Below, piece by piece: positions 1 to 13,810 of a stretch of 64,000 bases of DNA (position 1 is the first letter of the stretch; each line of letters starts with the position of its first letter). Source of the DNA: Paulownia fortunei (lineage: Eukaryota > Streptophyta > Magnoliopsida > Lamiales > Paulowniaceae); NCBI GenBank assembly GCA_019321725.1, contig CM033111.1, positions 682,001 through 746,000 on the forward strand. The letters are read 5' to 3'. A model generated the notes under the pieces. That model was given only the letters and a program-made list of their open reading frames with translations. It did no database searches and was not told where the DNA came from. Both the position numbers and the translations under genes were made by a program.

Positions 1-1207
1 ATTTCTAAAGATTTATTGAACACATTATACAATTCATGATGCCTCGGCAACCAAGAATAGATATTACGTTCTATAACGGCCAATTGGACTAAAACCTTGT
101 GATGGACGAAGTTGAAAGACTATTCAGAGTAGCTGAGCACAAGTACGCGTTCACATGCCTCGGACATGCTGGAAAGACAAGTGAGCAAAAGAAGTGAGTA
201 TTTGTGTCTGATTCCAAGCAAATCATGATTAAACAACAATGAATATCAGGCTAAGAACAATATTTACCTTGATCAGTTAAAAATGGTATCATGTTCCATA
301 TATTCCAGGGAATGAAAAGGCAAGTTCACATCCTTCCAACAAATTTTATGTAGCTCTACTTGATTTCTTCAAAAATGTGCTCCACTAGTGCTGTTGCAAG
401 TTCAGACTCTCCATGCCTGAGAATATTAATTGGAATTGCAGCTTAAATTCTTGTAAGTGCCAATTGCAAGTCCCCTTCATCAGTTCTTACACATTTGATG
501 CCTTATTGTTTGCTTATTTCAAGGTTAATAAACACCTTTACAGCCAGCAGTTCTCCCAAATTAATCTCCCTGATGCCTCCCTTGCGGAAAAGCTTAATTT
601 TCTAGTGTGATGTTTGTAGCCTCATTGTGAGCTGCAAAGAAGTAATATAATATCTGTTATTTCTTCTGCAGGCATTACTTCCGACTTGTGCCACACTGCC
701 TTGCAGCTGATCCCTCAATTATGCTCAGCAGAAAAGCTCATTGAGGGTAAAAATGCAACCAGTACCACAAAAAATCTCTGTATCATCAATCCAGTGTGTG
801 GATTCATTTCAACAGTCCTGAACCACTTAGTTCCAATAATTCATATGTCTTACAGACATCTCAATTTTCTGCTGCTTCTGGAAATCTTTTTGCCATATCA
901 TATGTTGTGCTACACACATCCCTCAATTTTCTGTGCTTCTGTACATGTACTCTGTTGAAAGTGTAGTATGTGGATTTTGGTTGCATGTAGAAAAGTCATC
1001 AAAGATCCTCTGCTGTGAATAACAAATTTTTTACTATACATTTGCTGCCACAGGTTGGTCAAATGGTAGGACAGCTCACCCATCTCAGACAAGGCACCAC
1101 ATTGCGGAGTGCTGGGCTAATAAGCTTGATAGACAGCTCCAAGACTACTGGATCTGCATGGCTCTCCTAATGATATCCTTGGATGGAGGTTATACTGACT
1201 GCAGTTT
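1..1207. other. Non-coding flank left of the PPR gene
   Basis: I find no convincing gene here. The open frames are short and show no family similarity. The part nearest 1207 is probably the 3' untranslated region of the PPR gene, which is read leftwards. Confidence 0.5.
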
Positions 1208-2818
1208 TTATGGAAGGCAGGAGGCATACTGCATCTTAGAAGTATCAGCCAGACATTCCAAAACTGCATATATTTCCTCCATTCTAGGATGTGATCTATC
1301 AACTGAATAGAAATTATGAACTTGGTTGTCAACTTCTATCCAACTGCAACCAGCTGCTTTACAAATATTCCCTTCAGACAACATTTTCCTTATCTTCTGC
1401 ACCTCATCCCACTTTCCCATTTCCCCATATAAATTAGCTAGCATTGCACTATAACCACCATTATTGGGATTGATCTCAATCAATTTCTTTACTGCAAATT
1501 CAGCCAAGTCTGGACGTCGATGAATCTTACACCCATTTAGCAATGAACCCCAGACAACCTCATCAGGTGGAATTCTCATCCCCTTCACAACTTCCATAGC
1601 CTCTTCAAATCGTCCTGATCGGCCAAGTAGATCTATCAAACATCCATAATGTTCAATCTGGGGCTCAATTCCATAGCCCTTACTCATCATATCATAATAA
1701 CGACGCCCCTCCTCAACCAACCCTCCATGAGTACAGGCATTCAACAACCCAACAAATGTCACTCCGTCAGGCTTTACTTCATCCTCATGTAGCAGCATAT
1801 CTTCAAAAATACTAATAGCTTCATGGCATCGACCATGTAATGCATAACAATTTATCAAGGAATTCCAAGACGTCAAATTCATCTCAGCAGACTTATCAAA
1901 AACAAGTCTTGATTTTTCAAAAATCCCACATTTCCCATACATATCAATCAAACCATTCACAACAAACAAATCCAAACTAAGTCCACTCCTATATATATAC
2001 CCATGAATGCACTTCCCAACCTGCAACATTCCACTATGCCCTAAGGCCGAAAGTGCACACACAACAGTACCCTGATTCGCCCTATTCCCTCCCCCCAGCC
2101 CCTCCTCAACAACCATCCTCCTAAAAAACTCAATAGCCTCTGAGAACAACCCATTCTGCACACACCCTGCAATAATACAATTCCAAAACGGCGTGTCTCT
2201 AATCCCCTCTGGCATCTCTTCAAAAAGCAAAACCGCATTTCCTATCTGCCCAGCTCTCGCGTACCCCGAAATCATCACAGTCCATGACACTACATTCCTA
2301 TCAGATATTTCATCGAACACCTTCCTGGCAAGGCCAACATCAACTCCATTCCTCAAGTATGCGTCCAACATCGCTGTCTGCACAACTGGGTTTCCACCAA
2401 AACCCAATTTCACTATCTGGGTTTGAACTAATTCTACCCCATAACTCTTCACAACTTCCGGCCACGACTTCAAAATAATCGAAAACATAAAATGATTCGG
2501 CCTTGATCGATTTTCACGAATCATATCACGGTAAAGAAGCACAGCTGATTCGTGATCGGGTACGGAAGTATATGCACTGACAATTGCAGTGTAAAGATAA
2601 ATGTTGGGTGAGCTGAATTTGTCGAACAGGTGGCGTGCATAGCCGAGATTGCAGAGGCGAATAGTGCAGAAGCGGATGAGCTTGAAGGCGTAGAAATGGA
2701 TGTGGCCATGTCCGAGTGTGATGAGATGGGCCTGGAGTTGTTTGAGGTGGTTGAGGTTACTGCATTTGTCGAGGATTGCGAGTACATGCCTGTTGAGGCT
2801 GGTGGAAGAGGGAAGCAT
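1208..2818 (-). CDS. Pentatricopeptide repeat (PPR) protein, PLS class with E-type C-terminus
   Basis: Single-exon gene encoding 536 residues. PPR proteins are organelle-targeted, sequence-specific RNA-binding proteins that act in editing, splicing or stability of mitochondrial or plastid transcripts. Repeat signatures are visible throughout: ARKVFDEISDRNVVSWTVMI near residues 165-185, NGLIDMYGKCG, TSWNSLINCYALHG and PDGVTFVGLLNACTHGGLVE, with the usual spacing of 31-36 residues. After the repeats comes an E/E+-like tail (WGSLLNGCKIH, GCSWIEVDNQVHNFYSVD). The protein ends at CLP and has no DYW deaminase triplet, so this is an E-type member. Lack of introns is normal for the family. Overall it resembles Arabidopsis At1g33350, but that assignment is from memory. 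The RNA target cannot be read from sequence alone. Confidence 0.93.
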   Translation of the reverse strand: MLPSSTSLNRHVLAILDKCSNLNHLKQLQAHLITLGHGHIHFYAFKLIRFCTIRLCNLGYARHLFDKFSSPNIYLYTAIVSAYTSVPDHESAVLLYRDMIRENRSRPNHFMFSIILKSWPEVVKSYGVELVQTQIVKLGFGGNPVVQTAMLDAYLRNGVDVGLARKVFDEISDRNVVSWTVMISGYARAGQIGNAVLLFEEMPEGIRDTPFWNCIIAGCVQNGLFSEAIEFFRRMVVEEGLGGGNRANQGTVVCALSALGHSGMLQVGKCIHGYIYRSGLSLDLFVVNGLIDMYGKCGIFEKSRLVFDKSAEMNLTSWNSLINCYALHGRCHEAISIFEDMLLHEDEVKPDGVTFVGLLNACTHGGLVEEGRRYYDMMSKGYGIEPQIEHYGCLIDLLGRSGRFEEAMEVVKGMRIPPDEVVWGSLLNGCKIHRRPDLAEFAVKKLIEINPNNGGYSAMLANLYGEMGKWDEVQKIRKMLSEGNICKAAGCSWIEVDNQVHNFYSVDRSHPRMEEIYAVLECLADTSKMQYASCLP

Positions 2819-3977
2819 CTGATGTTTAGTTTGTAGTGCTACGCACCATTAGTACTTGTATATATTGTCTCACGTTCATCTACAATCCTTGATGTTGGCG
2901 TGTGTGATCTTTCATTTTAAAATTCTATCTTTATAAATTTTTGATTAAAAATAAATTATTTTTTTAAAATTAATTATATTTATATATAGACAATATATAT
3001 TTAAAATAAAAATATATTTATTCTATAATATTTTCTATACGAAAAAAATATAAAATATTAGTAAATTTATTGTATGAAAAGACCTAAAGTATTAATATGT
3101 TTGAACATAGATTTTGAAAATTGAAATAAATTGTGTTTATGATGAAAATAAATAAAACAAATGTATTTTTAAAATTTAAATTAATAAAAACAAAAAGATT
3201 TCTTTTGAAAAATAAAAACAAATGGAATCCAATTTCTCAAGCATTTAGAAGTCTTTGCCAAAAGCGTTTCCCTGTTTTTTCTTTTATTTTTTTATAAAAA
3301 AACAACAAATTGAAGACAAAATTTTGAATAATTTTTGGAAGATTTTGGATGATCTCACATAATCACAATCGTACTATCATCCATAACAATCTTACTGTCG
3401 TCTATAAGAACAAGCAATGTAATGATAGACCATTGTAATTGTATGGAAACCGAAGTCCCAGCACTCCTTAAGAATAACTTCAGAAAGCATCTTTCAACGC
3501 ATTTTTCGTACTTCATCAAACTTGCAAGAAAGAAAAAGCATTTCAACAGCAAATGTACAAGTAAATCCGGACAGAAACCAGGGACCAAAATTGAAACAGC
3601 ATACATCTGTCACAAGTACAATGATCAAGAATCCTAGTTTGAAAGCTCTTTCCTGTAGCACCAGCACAAAAGAATTTATCACTTGCTCTTTTATTAAGGA
3701 ATAGCGACAAAACCAAAGATTACAAGAATAAGGCAATTGGAGTTGTCAGGAACATCAAATTGCCTTTCACTATTATCAGCCTAATAAGAATTAGAACTTT
3801 ACAAGGATTGCCTCTAAGAGGATATATTTCTTTCAAAACAATTAGAGCCAACAAAAAGCAATTGCCACTTATCCAAACAGCCACCAAATAAAAATTACAA
3901 ACACACAGCACCCTTTCCTGCAAATAGTCCGAAGCGCCACAATTTCCCAAGACAAGCATCAGAACTGCTCGAGAAGG
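2819..3977. other. AT-rich spacer between two minus-strand genes
   Basis: The part up to about 3.3 kb is extremely AT-rich and has no coding signal. The part from about 3.4 to 3.98 kb is less AT-rich and probably holds the 3' untranslated region of the 1141-residue protein gene. The PPR gene promoter should lie just right of 2818, but I see no clear TATA box. Confidence 0.45.
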
Positions 3978-6900
3978 CTACATGATTATGCAATTACACT
4001 TGGACTCCAGCTTGGGAGGCTTCATGCAGTCACCATTACTAGGAGCCCCAACAATATGTGGACTAGACTTCTCATCAGTTTCAGCATTGCACGAAGGAGG
4101 TTTTGTATCCATTTCCAGCTTCTTTTGTCGAGCTTTCTGGGACTTGGAACTACGTTTTCGCATGGTCCTCAAACGCGTATCCCTTCTTTCAGAATCGGAT
4201 TTGCTCACAAATGTTACGGCTGGTCGCAGAGCTTCCATTGGCAAGGTTTCATTATCTATTGCAATATTTGCAGCTTCATATGCCAGATTGTGGACTATGG
4301 AGCTGCAGAAAAGGATTGCATCTGTCGCTTCTTCTAGGGTCAGGCTTCTAGCCTTTGTTTCACCCATGTCTTCCAACAGAATCCTTGATTCTTCTGTGAT
4401 TAGAGAGAGTTTAAAGATCAAAACAGAAAGTACATAGAAAGAAGTCAAAGCCATTCATTACAGAGTAAGATAAGAACATAACAACATGAAGTGTCTGTAA
4501 TTGTTGATTTAATACTGCAACAAAATATCATTTGGAGGTCAAGCAAATAATATTAGAACATTAACTTTGTATGGGGAAAGCCTTAAGCATTAAAAAGATA
4601 ACAGGCCCATTGGCTAGAAATTCAGTCATCAAATAAAAAGGTACATGAATTAATGAACTGAATACTTTAAATGCTCGTTGATTTTGAAGCTGGAGCAAAA
4701 GGATAAGATGGATGAATGGCTTGCTCATGTTGCAATGGAATGAACAAAGTGAAGAAAATTAGATGCATTAACATTGGTAAAAGGAGAGAAAAAAGCTTCC
4801 ACAAATATTACTCTTGGCATTAGGGAGAAGGAGATGGAGTGTGAGAAAGAGAAGTTCTACAATCACCAAAACACAGTTAATTTTGCGTGCATACACCCAT
4901 CTATTGCATGCTTCTAAATCATGGATTTGACATGCATACACAACCACGTGAGCATGTAGGCATGTGCACATGCAACATTTACCATCCTTGTGAAATATCA
5001 ACAGAAAAAAAGCTCCAAGTTAATAAATTATTATATAACCTTTTCAAGTTTTTTGCTAAAAATAGATGGTAATGTAAGGAAAGTCAGTTGCAGAGACATA
5101 TCTCGGCCTGCTTTAATTAAGGTTTTGAGTTCACTTTCCCCAGGGAAAGTGTACTTTACTAGTCCACCAAATTTGACAGAAAATTGGGGAGGGGAATGGC
5201 AGAGGAAGAGGAAAAAGAACTTTTATTCATTTATCCTTCTTTTTTCTAAGGCTCCAATTTCAACTAAGATTAGTTTAATCTCTTTGATGTTTTATATCAT
5301 TTTCCTTCAAACTTCAGAAGCAAAGAACAAGCGGCTTTTAAGGTTGCAGTACCCTAATAATTCTCCACAACCAAACAAAGTGATACACATGCTAGTCTCA
5401 CTTCTACATCTCTAGCTCTCCCACCCCAACTAATCAAGGAAGCAAGTTCCTCACCACACAAAGCAACAAATTAAACATATGCAGTACAAGAAAATGAGTA
5501 TCTGAAGTAAGACCACAATTTGAGAGAAATATTTGAAAAAAAGTTGATGAGATGCACAGCCTTTAGTAGTATCATAAGGCCTCAGGGCCAATCAGAATCT
5601 AAAAGGCCAGTTCCAGCGAGTGGAAAGGCCTTGTTGCATTATGTGAATTGTGGAATGGTGAAATGCCATCCGTAATCTTGTTGTCAACAATTAAAGCACT
5701 CACTGCACACTGAAAGGTTTGCTCATGTAATTGGTGGAAACCAGAATATCCTGAGCCAAATAGATTATTTAAATTTTGCAAAGAATATAACATGTAAATT
5801 TAATTGTGATAACTTTAGCTTAAAATAAGCAGTCTTCAGCAGTATCAGTTAAAAAATAAGATACTCAAGCATAAAGAAATGGGAAGGAAAACAGAAAGCA
5901 CCGAACAACATTCAGAATGCACATACCAAGGACACCATTTTGAGGATGTGAGATGTCAAATTCTTCAATGGTTGCTGTTATAGCATCATTGTTCAGTAAT
6001 TCATTCGTGCAGCTCTTTGAATTAGTGGAATCAGTATCAGAATGTGAATGAGCAGATACAACATCAGCATTCTCTATTTCCATTTCTGATATTGCATCCA
6101 AAGAGCTTCGATTAGGAACATCTGCAACATCCACCCTGTCAGCACATGAACTTGGTGTGGCATCTTCCTCGTGAATAGAAGTCTGGGAATGTGCAGATGA
6201 AGTTTCTGCATTCATTGGATTACCGGAATTATTTGTCAAGTTTTCACCATTCTCATGTGATGCAGGCTCTTGAGACGTTATAACTGACAGCACTGAAGTA
6301 TCTCCTGAATGGTCATTCATCAAATGGCCTGATAGTTCCGAGGCAGTTTTAAAGATAGTGTTGCTTTCAATATCAAGGCAAGTATTTTCTGCTTCTGTAC
6401 ATTCAGAAGCCAGTGAACATTCACGAGGATCTGCACATGTTTCCTCCCCAAATTCCTCATCCATGTGAGCTGCAATTACCTCAAAACTATATTCATGACA
6501 ACTTGGTGTGACATTTGGGACCTGGAACATATGACCTGAAGCACCAGATACTGACGAGACAGAGCGTTTGTGCTTCGCAGGCATTTCATATCTGTAATTT
6601 TCTATATCAGATTTCTGGCCACTTGATTGCCGATGAATCCGAATCTCTGTTTGCCTGGAAGACCCCAGATCAACAGAAGATGATACAGATGCACTGCTCT
6701 GGTCAATGGAGCTTCTCATGCTATTTACACTGTCCCGCACAAAGGAGAAATCGTCATAACTCGTGTTACTTGCTGTAAAACTCCTGCTTTGGACAATATG
6801 CCCTTTCACACTACTTGATCTCTTCAGCAGCAAAGATATACCTGCACCTTCTGAAACATCAACCTGTGAATTTGAATTGACCCTAGCTTGCTGCAACTGC

Positions 6901-9900
6901 TGATAACCAGTGTCACCATCCATCAGTTGCTTAATCACTTGCTGAGTGGCAAAAGTAAGCTCCCCTTCCTCAATCAATGCTGCTGAAAGATTCTGGCCTG
7001 AGTCACTATATGAATGTTGACTCTCATTGGCAATTTTGTCAAGATGATTTGTCGTTGTTTCACCGGTACAAGTAACTTGTGATTCTGGAATTGATGCAGA
7101 TCGGTCCAAAACCTCTAGTGATCCGTGTTCTAGAATCTGAACAAAGTCCCTTGCATTGTTCTCACCAACCAACACTATTTTCAGGGGATTGGTTATAGCT
7201 GAATTTACTTCCAAACTTTTGCACTCCAGACAAAGTTGTAGGTCTCCTTCCATTACTACTTCAGCTGAATAAAACATGAGACCACATTTAGAGCATATTA
7301 CCATACCTGGAGTGCCATCAACATCTGAATAATCATGTTCCCCATCCAACACTATAACAGCTGTGTCAATAGCTGTGGAAGCGCCAAGTTGGTTGCTGCT
7401 CTCAGCAACACCTAATGGAGAACTAACTAGAGATGGGCCATCTATTTCACCATGCCGACCACCAAGTGAGTCCTCCACTATTCTGTTCTCAATATCTTCA
7501 TTTAAAACATCAGCCTGCTCCATGACAAATACTTCATCATCCACATCTGGATACTGTCCCTTCACACAGTTACTGGTCACATCCTCCTGGTTTTGCTCAC
7601 TTCCTTCAGTATCATGGGCTCCACTTGTTGCTTGATCAGAACTAGCATTACTGCTCGTTGTGATTGAAGAATTTCTGGATGTCAGAGAATGATGATGTGC
7701 ACCTGCTTTTCCTACATAGAATGTCGAACTGGGGACACTGGACAGCAGAGGCCTAAACATATTCTGAGGACCCTTGCGATCCTGCACAAGTAAAAAAGAA
7801 AAAAAATCTATATGAATAGTTTGTTCAAATCACTCATGAATAGTGTTGCCATAAGTCATGCTTCAGGAAAAAGCAGTGATCATATCACGTCTCACAATTT
7901 AGGGATGTATATACAATCATTAAGACAATGCAGTAATTCTGCCATCCATCTGTTTTTTCCTCAGATGCCATATAACAGTAGTTTATCAAGCCAAGATGGC
8001 TATATTTTTAGACTAATATTCGCAGTTTAGAATAGGATGTGGGTGTTTGAGCTCATACAATCGTAAACTCTAGCACTCTTATACTAGCATTTTCAGCTGC
8101 AAATTCTTAGAATCTCAGCAAGCATAATCACAAGTCTTTTAGTTCTTTGTTCCCTCCCAGCCATCTTTAGCACTAAGGTTTGAACTAGATAGCAAACAGC
8201 AAGCCAACAAGAATTAGTTTTCTAATCTATGAAATAAGTAGTCTAGCTACTATACTATTTTATTTCTCAAAACCATGGCACCATGAGATTTGCGACATTA
8301 TCATTTTGGTAAAACGTGTACTTAGAAAGCATATAACAGGTATCTGTTCCAGGAATGCTTTCATTTCTTATCCTGTTCCTCCACCACCTTGAAGCTCAGT
8401 AGAAGCCTGTTTAGTCCTTTTGGAACCGAGGTTGCAATAAGGGGCTGTGTGATATATTCAGTAAATGGATCAAGAACAAGTACATCATATCATGAAGTGC
8501 ATAGCGGAATAACTGAACCATAAAAAGAAAGAATTAGATTGTGCAGATCTTTAATCCATTGTAATGGGAAAAAAAATCCAGCTATAGTTTGTTTTAGCTA
8601 ACTTGGTGTATACAACTATGTGACAGATTTGATAACTACTCTGGAGCCGACAAGAATAGAGCAGATACTTCCAAATGCACATTGGGGATTTTAATAACAC
8701 TAGTAAAAAACACACAAGGTTAAAAAAATTGAATAAACACCCCCCAAAAGTTAAGCAAATCTTCTCACCAACTTGTGGAAAAAATATCAGTATTCAAGGA
8801 TAATCCAGCACATTTTACTTCCAAAATAATTGGAACGCGTACACATGAGTGCATGAATAAATGACAGAACACTTGTGCAGACATGGGCAAGCACATACAA
8901 CACAGTTGGGAAAGAAACGATCTAGTAGATATATTTAAATCATTCAACAGAACTGGAACAATAGTAAAACTATGTGTGGATTGCAGAAGGAAACAAATAT
9001 AGATAACTACAATAAAAGGCCAAAAGTTTCTACCCATCAAGAAACCATCTGTAGAACTAAAAAGAGAAAGTTTCCTACCATTTGCCGAACCAAATCAAAG
9101 GATCTTTTAGGAGCAGAACTTGACAAACTTTTTGTTGGTTTCTTGGAAAAGCCCATGGCACTGTTGCTAGGGTAAGCACCTATGCTTCTTGGAGCTGATC
9201 GGTCTGAGCTGCCGACAGGAATGGATTGTAGCGAGTCTACATCATCATCACCAGATGATGCAACCGAACCTTTGCTGTGGGAACTAAATGGATCCCGGTC
9301 ATGACTGTGTGACAAACTGACACTCCTAGAAGCAGTTGGAGACATTGATTGTCTGCCATATCTGGAGCCATTTCTGGATGCTGGGGAGGACCCTCTCACA
9401 TATGATGCTGGTCTATCAGCCAGTGAGGTACGAAGATTAGGAGGTGCCTCTGAGGAAAAGCCAGGAATGTTAGATTGCCATGCTTTTATTTTTGGTGAAG
9501 CAGAGTTCCCCCGACTTGTCTTGATGGGGGAGGTACCTGTCACCCTCGATGGGGCAGTGATACCAGCAGAACCAGTGCTCATCCTCCTGGGCGTTGGAGT
9601 ACTAGACCTTGGAGCAGGTGTTGGTTTACTTGGTGGGGGAGACAGCCTCCTTGATGGAGAAGGATGCCGCATGGTAGGAGGTGGACTTGAATGAGTGGCA
9701 GAAAATGGCCTGCTTCTCGGTTGCAATGTACTACTGCCGGACCGTGGAGATGGGCTAAGGCGATGAGGACTTGCACTACCTCTACCACTTTTGTAACCCT
9801 TCTCCATCTGAAATTGAATACGTACTTAAAAACATTTTAGATATAGACAAATGAGGACTAGGACAGCGCGAATCTTGTCTATGCATTAAGCTGCTTGCGT

Positions 9901-10866
9901 ATTTAAGATTACCGTGGGTGATCGCGTGATTGAAACAGGTTGACTCCTGGGCCTGCCCCTAGGTGCAAGATTCCTCAGTGGTGCCTCATCATCCAGAGAA
10001 GGAAAAAGAGGAGTTTCTGGAGGAGTTATCAACCTATAATCGATGGCTATTTATTAGCAACAGATAATCCAGAGTATACACTTAGGCCAGTTATTGAACT
10101 ATAATCAAGCTATACATACAGAAAGAAACTACAAAAAATATGAAAACGCATGGGAGCAATCATTTACATTTAATTAGTTGTGTTCACAAATTCAACATTG
10201 GCAGCATATATAACTTTGTGCAGCCAGCCATGACTAAGTGGAGAAATAGAATGCAGATGCTGAATTCATATGAAAACCTAACTAAATCCTCAAAGCACGT
10301 CCGTCATCACTCTTTTATACTTTCCTGAGACTTACGAAAAAGATAACCAGACCTAAAATACATTCAGGAAGAAATGAACAAAAGATATTAAGGACTAATT
10401 CACAAGAAGAGAAAAACAACCAACCAGTCATAGTCATTTTTATCTCCCTCTGCATTGAGCAGGTCGCTGCTCTCTCCTCGAGTAGGAACGGAGATTCCAA
10501 GCTTATAATCTGAGAAGTATCTTAATTTTGTCGCTGTCAATGCCATAAATGATAAAAAACAATTTCATTAAGGCAACATAAATAAACATGCATGTGCCAC
10601 ATGCTTTATTAAATGCCGAAACTATATCTAGAGCAAATCTAACAGCTTATTATGGGGTGCAAGAATTTACAGAAGATGTCGTCAAAGTTGTCATTTGACT
10701 GAAGCAAGAAATTTTCTCTTTCTTTGTTCTGCACCTCATTGAACAGAGCAAGATCATCCTCCTTCTCTTGATAGAGAATCCCACTCTCAAGACTACGCCC
10801 TCTCTTGTGATTCTCTGCCCTTAGCTCCCTCCCAGGCGAAATTCTCATCGCAGGGGAAGGAGGCAT
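3978..10866 (-). CDS. Ser-rich plant protein of 1141 residues with a Cys4 motif and a CaaX-like C-terminus (six exons)
   Basis: Exons in coding order: 10866-10671, 10533-10425, 10033-9913, 9807-9079, 7781-5927 and 4393-3978. All junctions are GT-AG and in frame, giving 3426 nt and 1141 residues. The N-terminus ([20 protein letters not shown], then [20 protein letters not shown] and [15 protein letters not shown]) is typical of a plant family usually annotated as mucin-like or basic proline-rich, including At1g27850 from memory. A long Ser/Pro/Arg-rich segment follows (exon 4). Exon 5 holds an acidic region with a zinc-ribbon-like Cys-x2-Cys ... Cys-x2-Cys (CSKCGLMF ... CLEC). A conserved C-terminal segment ([19 protein letters not shown]) follows, then a basic stretch. 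The last residues are KCNCIIM, so CIIM fits a CaaX farnesylation box. The role is unknown. Related proteins have been linked to microtubules, but nothing here proves that. Confidence 0.85.
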
Positions 10867-11640
10867 TTCTGAAACCCCCAGCTGAATTCACCCAATAAGT
10901 TCTCAATCAAATCCCTTCAAAAATCCAAATTTCAAACTGAACATCATGAAAATTCATGCTAGATGGTCCAGCTGATATCTTATGAATATTATATTACCTT
11001 CTTCCTCTACCACAATGAACAACCAAAACTTCACATTTCCATTAAAACCAAGGAAAATGTACTCTTTTCTTTTCATACATTTGCAGTCATACCATGACCA
11101 AGGGTAAATACAAAATCACCCAAATACTCTTCCAGTACTCAAAAGCCACTCCAAAATCACACCTTAACGACCAAAATAACCCCAATTCAAAACCCTACTT
11201 CCACTTCAAAATGCCAAAGCCAAAGTACACAGAATTCACACACAAGAACCCAAAAACAAATCCAACCCTTTAGTTCTAGACAAGTTTCAGCATCCCCACA
11301 CTGTAAACAAGCTCAATTACACGTACAGAACTGTCATTTCACACTTACCCAGTTCAAAGCTCACTGCTTTACCGCAAAACCCACAAATCCTCTGAAATTA
11401 TGTGCACGGTAGTTGTGTGGATCTGCAGGGGGTTGTGTGGATCAAGATATACTCAAAATCAGGTGGGAAAAAATGCAAAAAAAAAAACAAAAAGAACCCT
11501 AAAAACAGAAGCCAAAGAAAAAAGATGAAGAAAAGGGTGCAATTATGGTTCACGTGAGAGGTGGATTGTGAAGAGAGAAAGCGAAATGCGCAGCAGGCAG
11601 CACCACCGCTACCCAGCACAGCAGCAAAGTGAAAGAGAAA
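10867..11640 (-). other. 5' leader with one likely 5'UTR intron of the 1141-residue protein gene
   Basis: An acceptor (TTTCAG) sits two bases upstream of the start codon, and a strong donor (GTAAGT) lies at 11348-11343. This suggests a 480-bp intron (11348-10869) inside the 5'UTR, with a leader exon from about 11349 towards 11640. The leader stretch is purine/pyrimidine-biased, as plant leaders often are. This is a splice-site inference only. Confidence 0.45.
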
Positions 11641-12358
11641 AAAGAAAAAGAAAGAATTCTTTTTATTTTTTTTTCTTTTCCCTGATAATAAATGAGAAAA
11701 ATTATAGCAATAAATGATAATGGTGGAAACTTATAAAACACTGATGATGTTGTTTGTTGTTTGCCTTTTGTTACTCCACTACTTTTTCTCCTCCTCTGCA
11801 AGCTTGCTTCTTTTCTTTGTTTCTTTCTCCAGTTACTCTCAGTGTATTTTCTTTTGTTTTTCTACTTTTCTTGTGTTTAAGCATATGTTTTCCACTTCTT
11901 TTTTTTCCCTTTTTTAATAAATTTTGGAAAATTTTAAATTTTTTAGTAAAACTGAGACATTAATTAGGTTTGGTTGATTCTATTTTCATATATTAGGGGA
12001 TAACATATTTGTGGGCTGCCGAGTGTATGTGTGGCAGAAATATTGGTTATAATTTTTTTTTAGACAAAAAAAATAATTACATTATTACATTAATGTATCA
12101 ATCTAGTAATAATTATTGATTTATTAATAATAATAATAAATGATGAAATAACATACTCTCATTTAATACTTATGGTTTCAATACGACTGTTGAAACTTAA
12201 ATTTAATACTTTACTCATACTTAATTTTGACACATCAACTTTTATCACTCTGAAAAAAATCTAATTAAAATTAAAAGGTATAGAAAAAAAAAATACGTTC
12301 TCTCAATATTGAAAAAAGATAGAATAAAGTAGAGGAGAATTATTTTTAAACGACAATA

Positions 12359-12401
<43 letters not shown>

Positions 12402-13754
12402 TGTGAATAAAGAATGTGTATGTATATTTTGTACATGAACTTCAAAATAATGGAATCATAAATATATGAACTAAAATAAAGATTAACTATCTGTAGATTG
12501 CAAATAGACCCTACTCCAAGTATGCATAAAATTTTGTAGATACTATCAATATATTAACTATCTGAGCGAAAAAAAAAATAATAATTACAATTTATAGTAT
12601 ATTGTGGTAGAGACATCTTCAAAGTGATAGTCTTGGATTTTTCCTTAATCTAAACAATAAAATTATACAGTTTCATATGTTGTAATATATATTTAAGAAA
12701 CAGTAGGATGACAACTGTATTAATACTTAACACCAGCCGCCAGGACCAAATTCAACTATTTGAATTAATTTTATGCTTACGCCAACCATGCATATTTTTA
12801 TATGATAGTGAAGTGCTTACAAAAAATGAATGTCAAATTTGATGTCCATTTTTCAGTAGAATATACTTTTTCTTTTCTGCAAGTAAGTACCATGTTTGAT
12901 TGAAGTTACAGAAACCCTTTCTATCTTCACAAAATTGGTTTTAATCCATTTTATAGGATCTTTTAATTTAATTTTATATAATATATTCATATCATATATA
13001 TATATATAATAAATGTCAAGTGTATATTACTTGATATATATTTATAATTAATAATATAAAATAAAATATAAAATTAAAATAAATGATGGAGATTTATATA
13101 CAATTAGGACCACAAGCCAACAACAAAGGAAAAAAAATATATTAAAATGATGACATTGTCATTGCTGTGTCCACATATGGATTAGATATATTAATCATGT
13201 CATTTTAATGGGTAGGTGAAGGTCATAATGGATAAACCAGTAGCCTTTCTCCTTCATAGATGTGAATAATTAATTATTCATCATTTCCTTATGATAAAAT
13301 TTTGCTATCAAAAAGCTGTAATCAACCACTATTGGATGTAGTTAAGGACAACTCTCATTGGATTGACATTTTTAATCAAGTTTCAATTTGTCATTACATG
13401 GCTTTAGGATTTGCAGTACAATTTATTTTATAATGATCAGAAAACTCTTAAATTGGATAAACATGTAAAATCAAATATCTAAGTGTACCTGGATGTATAT
13501 TTATTAGTAAGAAATTAAAAAAATTTGAACTCAACACCTTATAATTTTTTCAATATTTTTTTATTTAAATAAAATTCTAAACATATATTGTTGATGTCTG
13601 AAATCAAATTAATTTGAATTAAAATAATTTATAAATCATATACATAAACATACACACATACTTGTTATTATACTGTATTAATGATAAACTATACATACCT
13701 TTTCTATATGCATAAACAAATAATAATAAACAATAATAATAATATCACCCCCTT
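11641..13754. other. AT-rich intergenic region
   Basis: No gene is seen. It contains an (AT)n microsatellite and many poly-A/T stretches. The 5' promoter of the gene read leftwards from 11.6 kb should be at its left edge. Confidence 0.5.
12360..12398. repeat. (AT)n microsatellite
   Basis: Near-perfect AT dinucleotide tract of about 39 bases with a single interruption near its left end. Confidence 0.9.
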
Positions 13755-13810
13755 ATGAAAGTTCCTCAAATTCGGCTCCGTTACGAAACCCTAAAACCAA
13801 CGATCGGCAA

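Noticed and set aside
5599..5793. 64-codon minus-strand frame between exons 5 and 6 of the 1141-residue protein gene
   Set aside because: Direct joining of 5927 to 4393 restores the frame exactly and gives family-like sequence, so this frame lies inside an intron.
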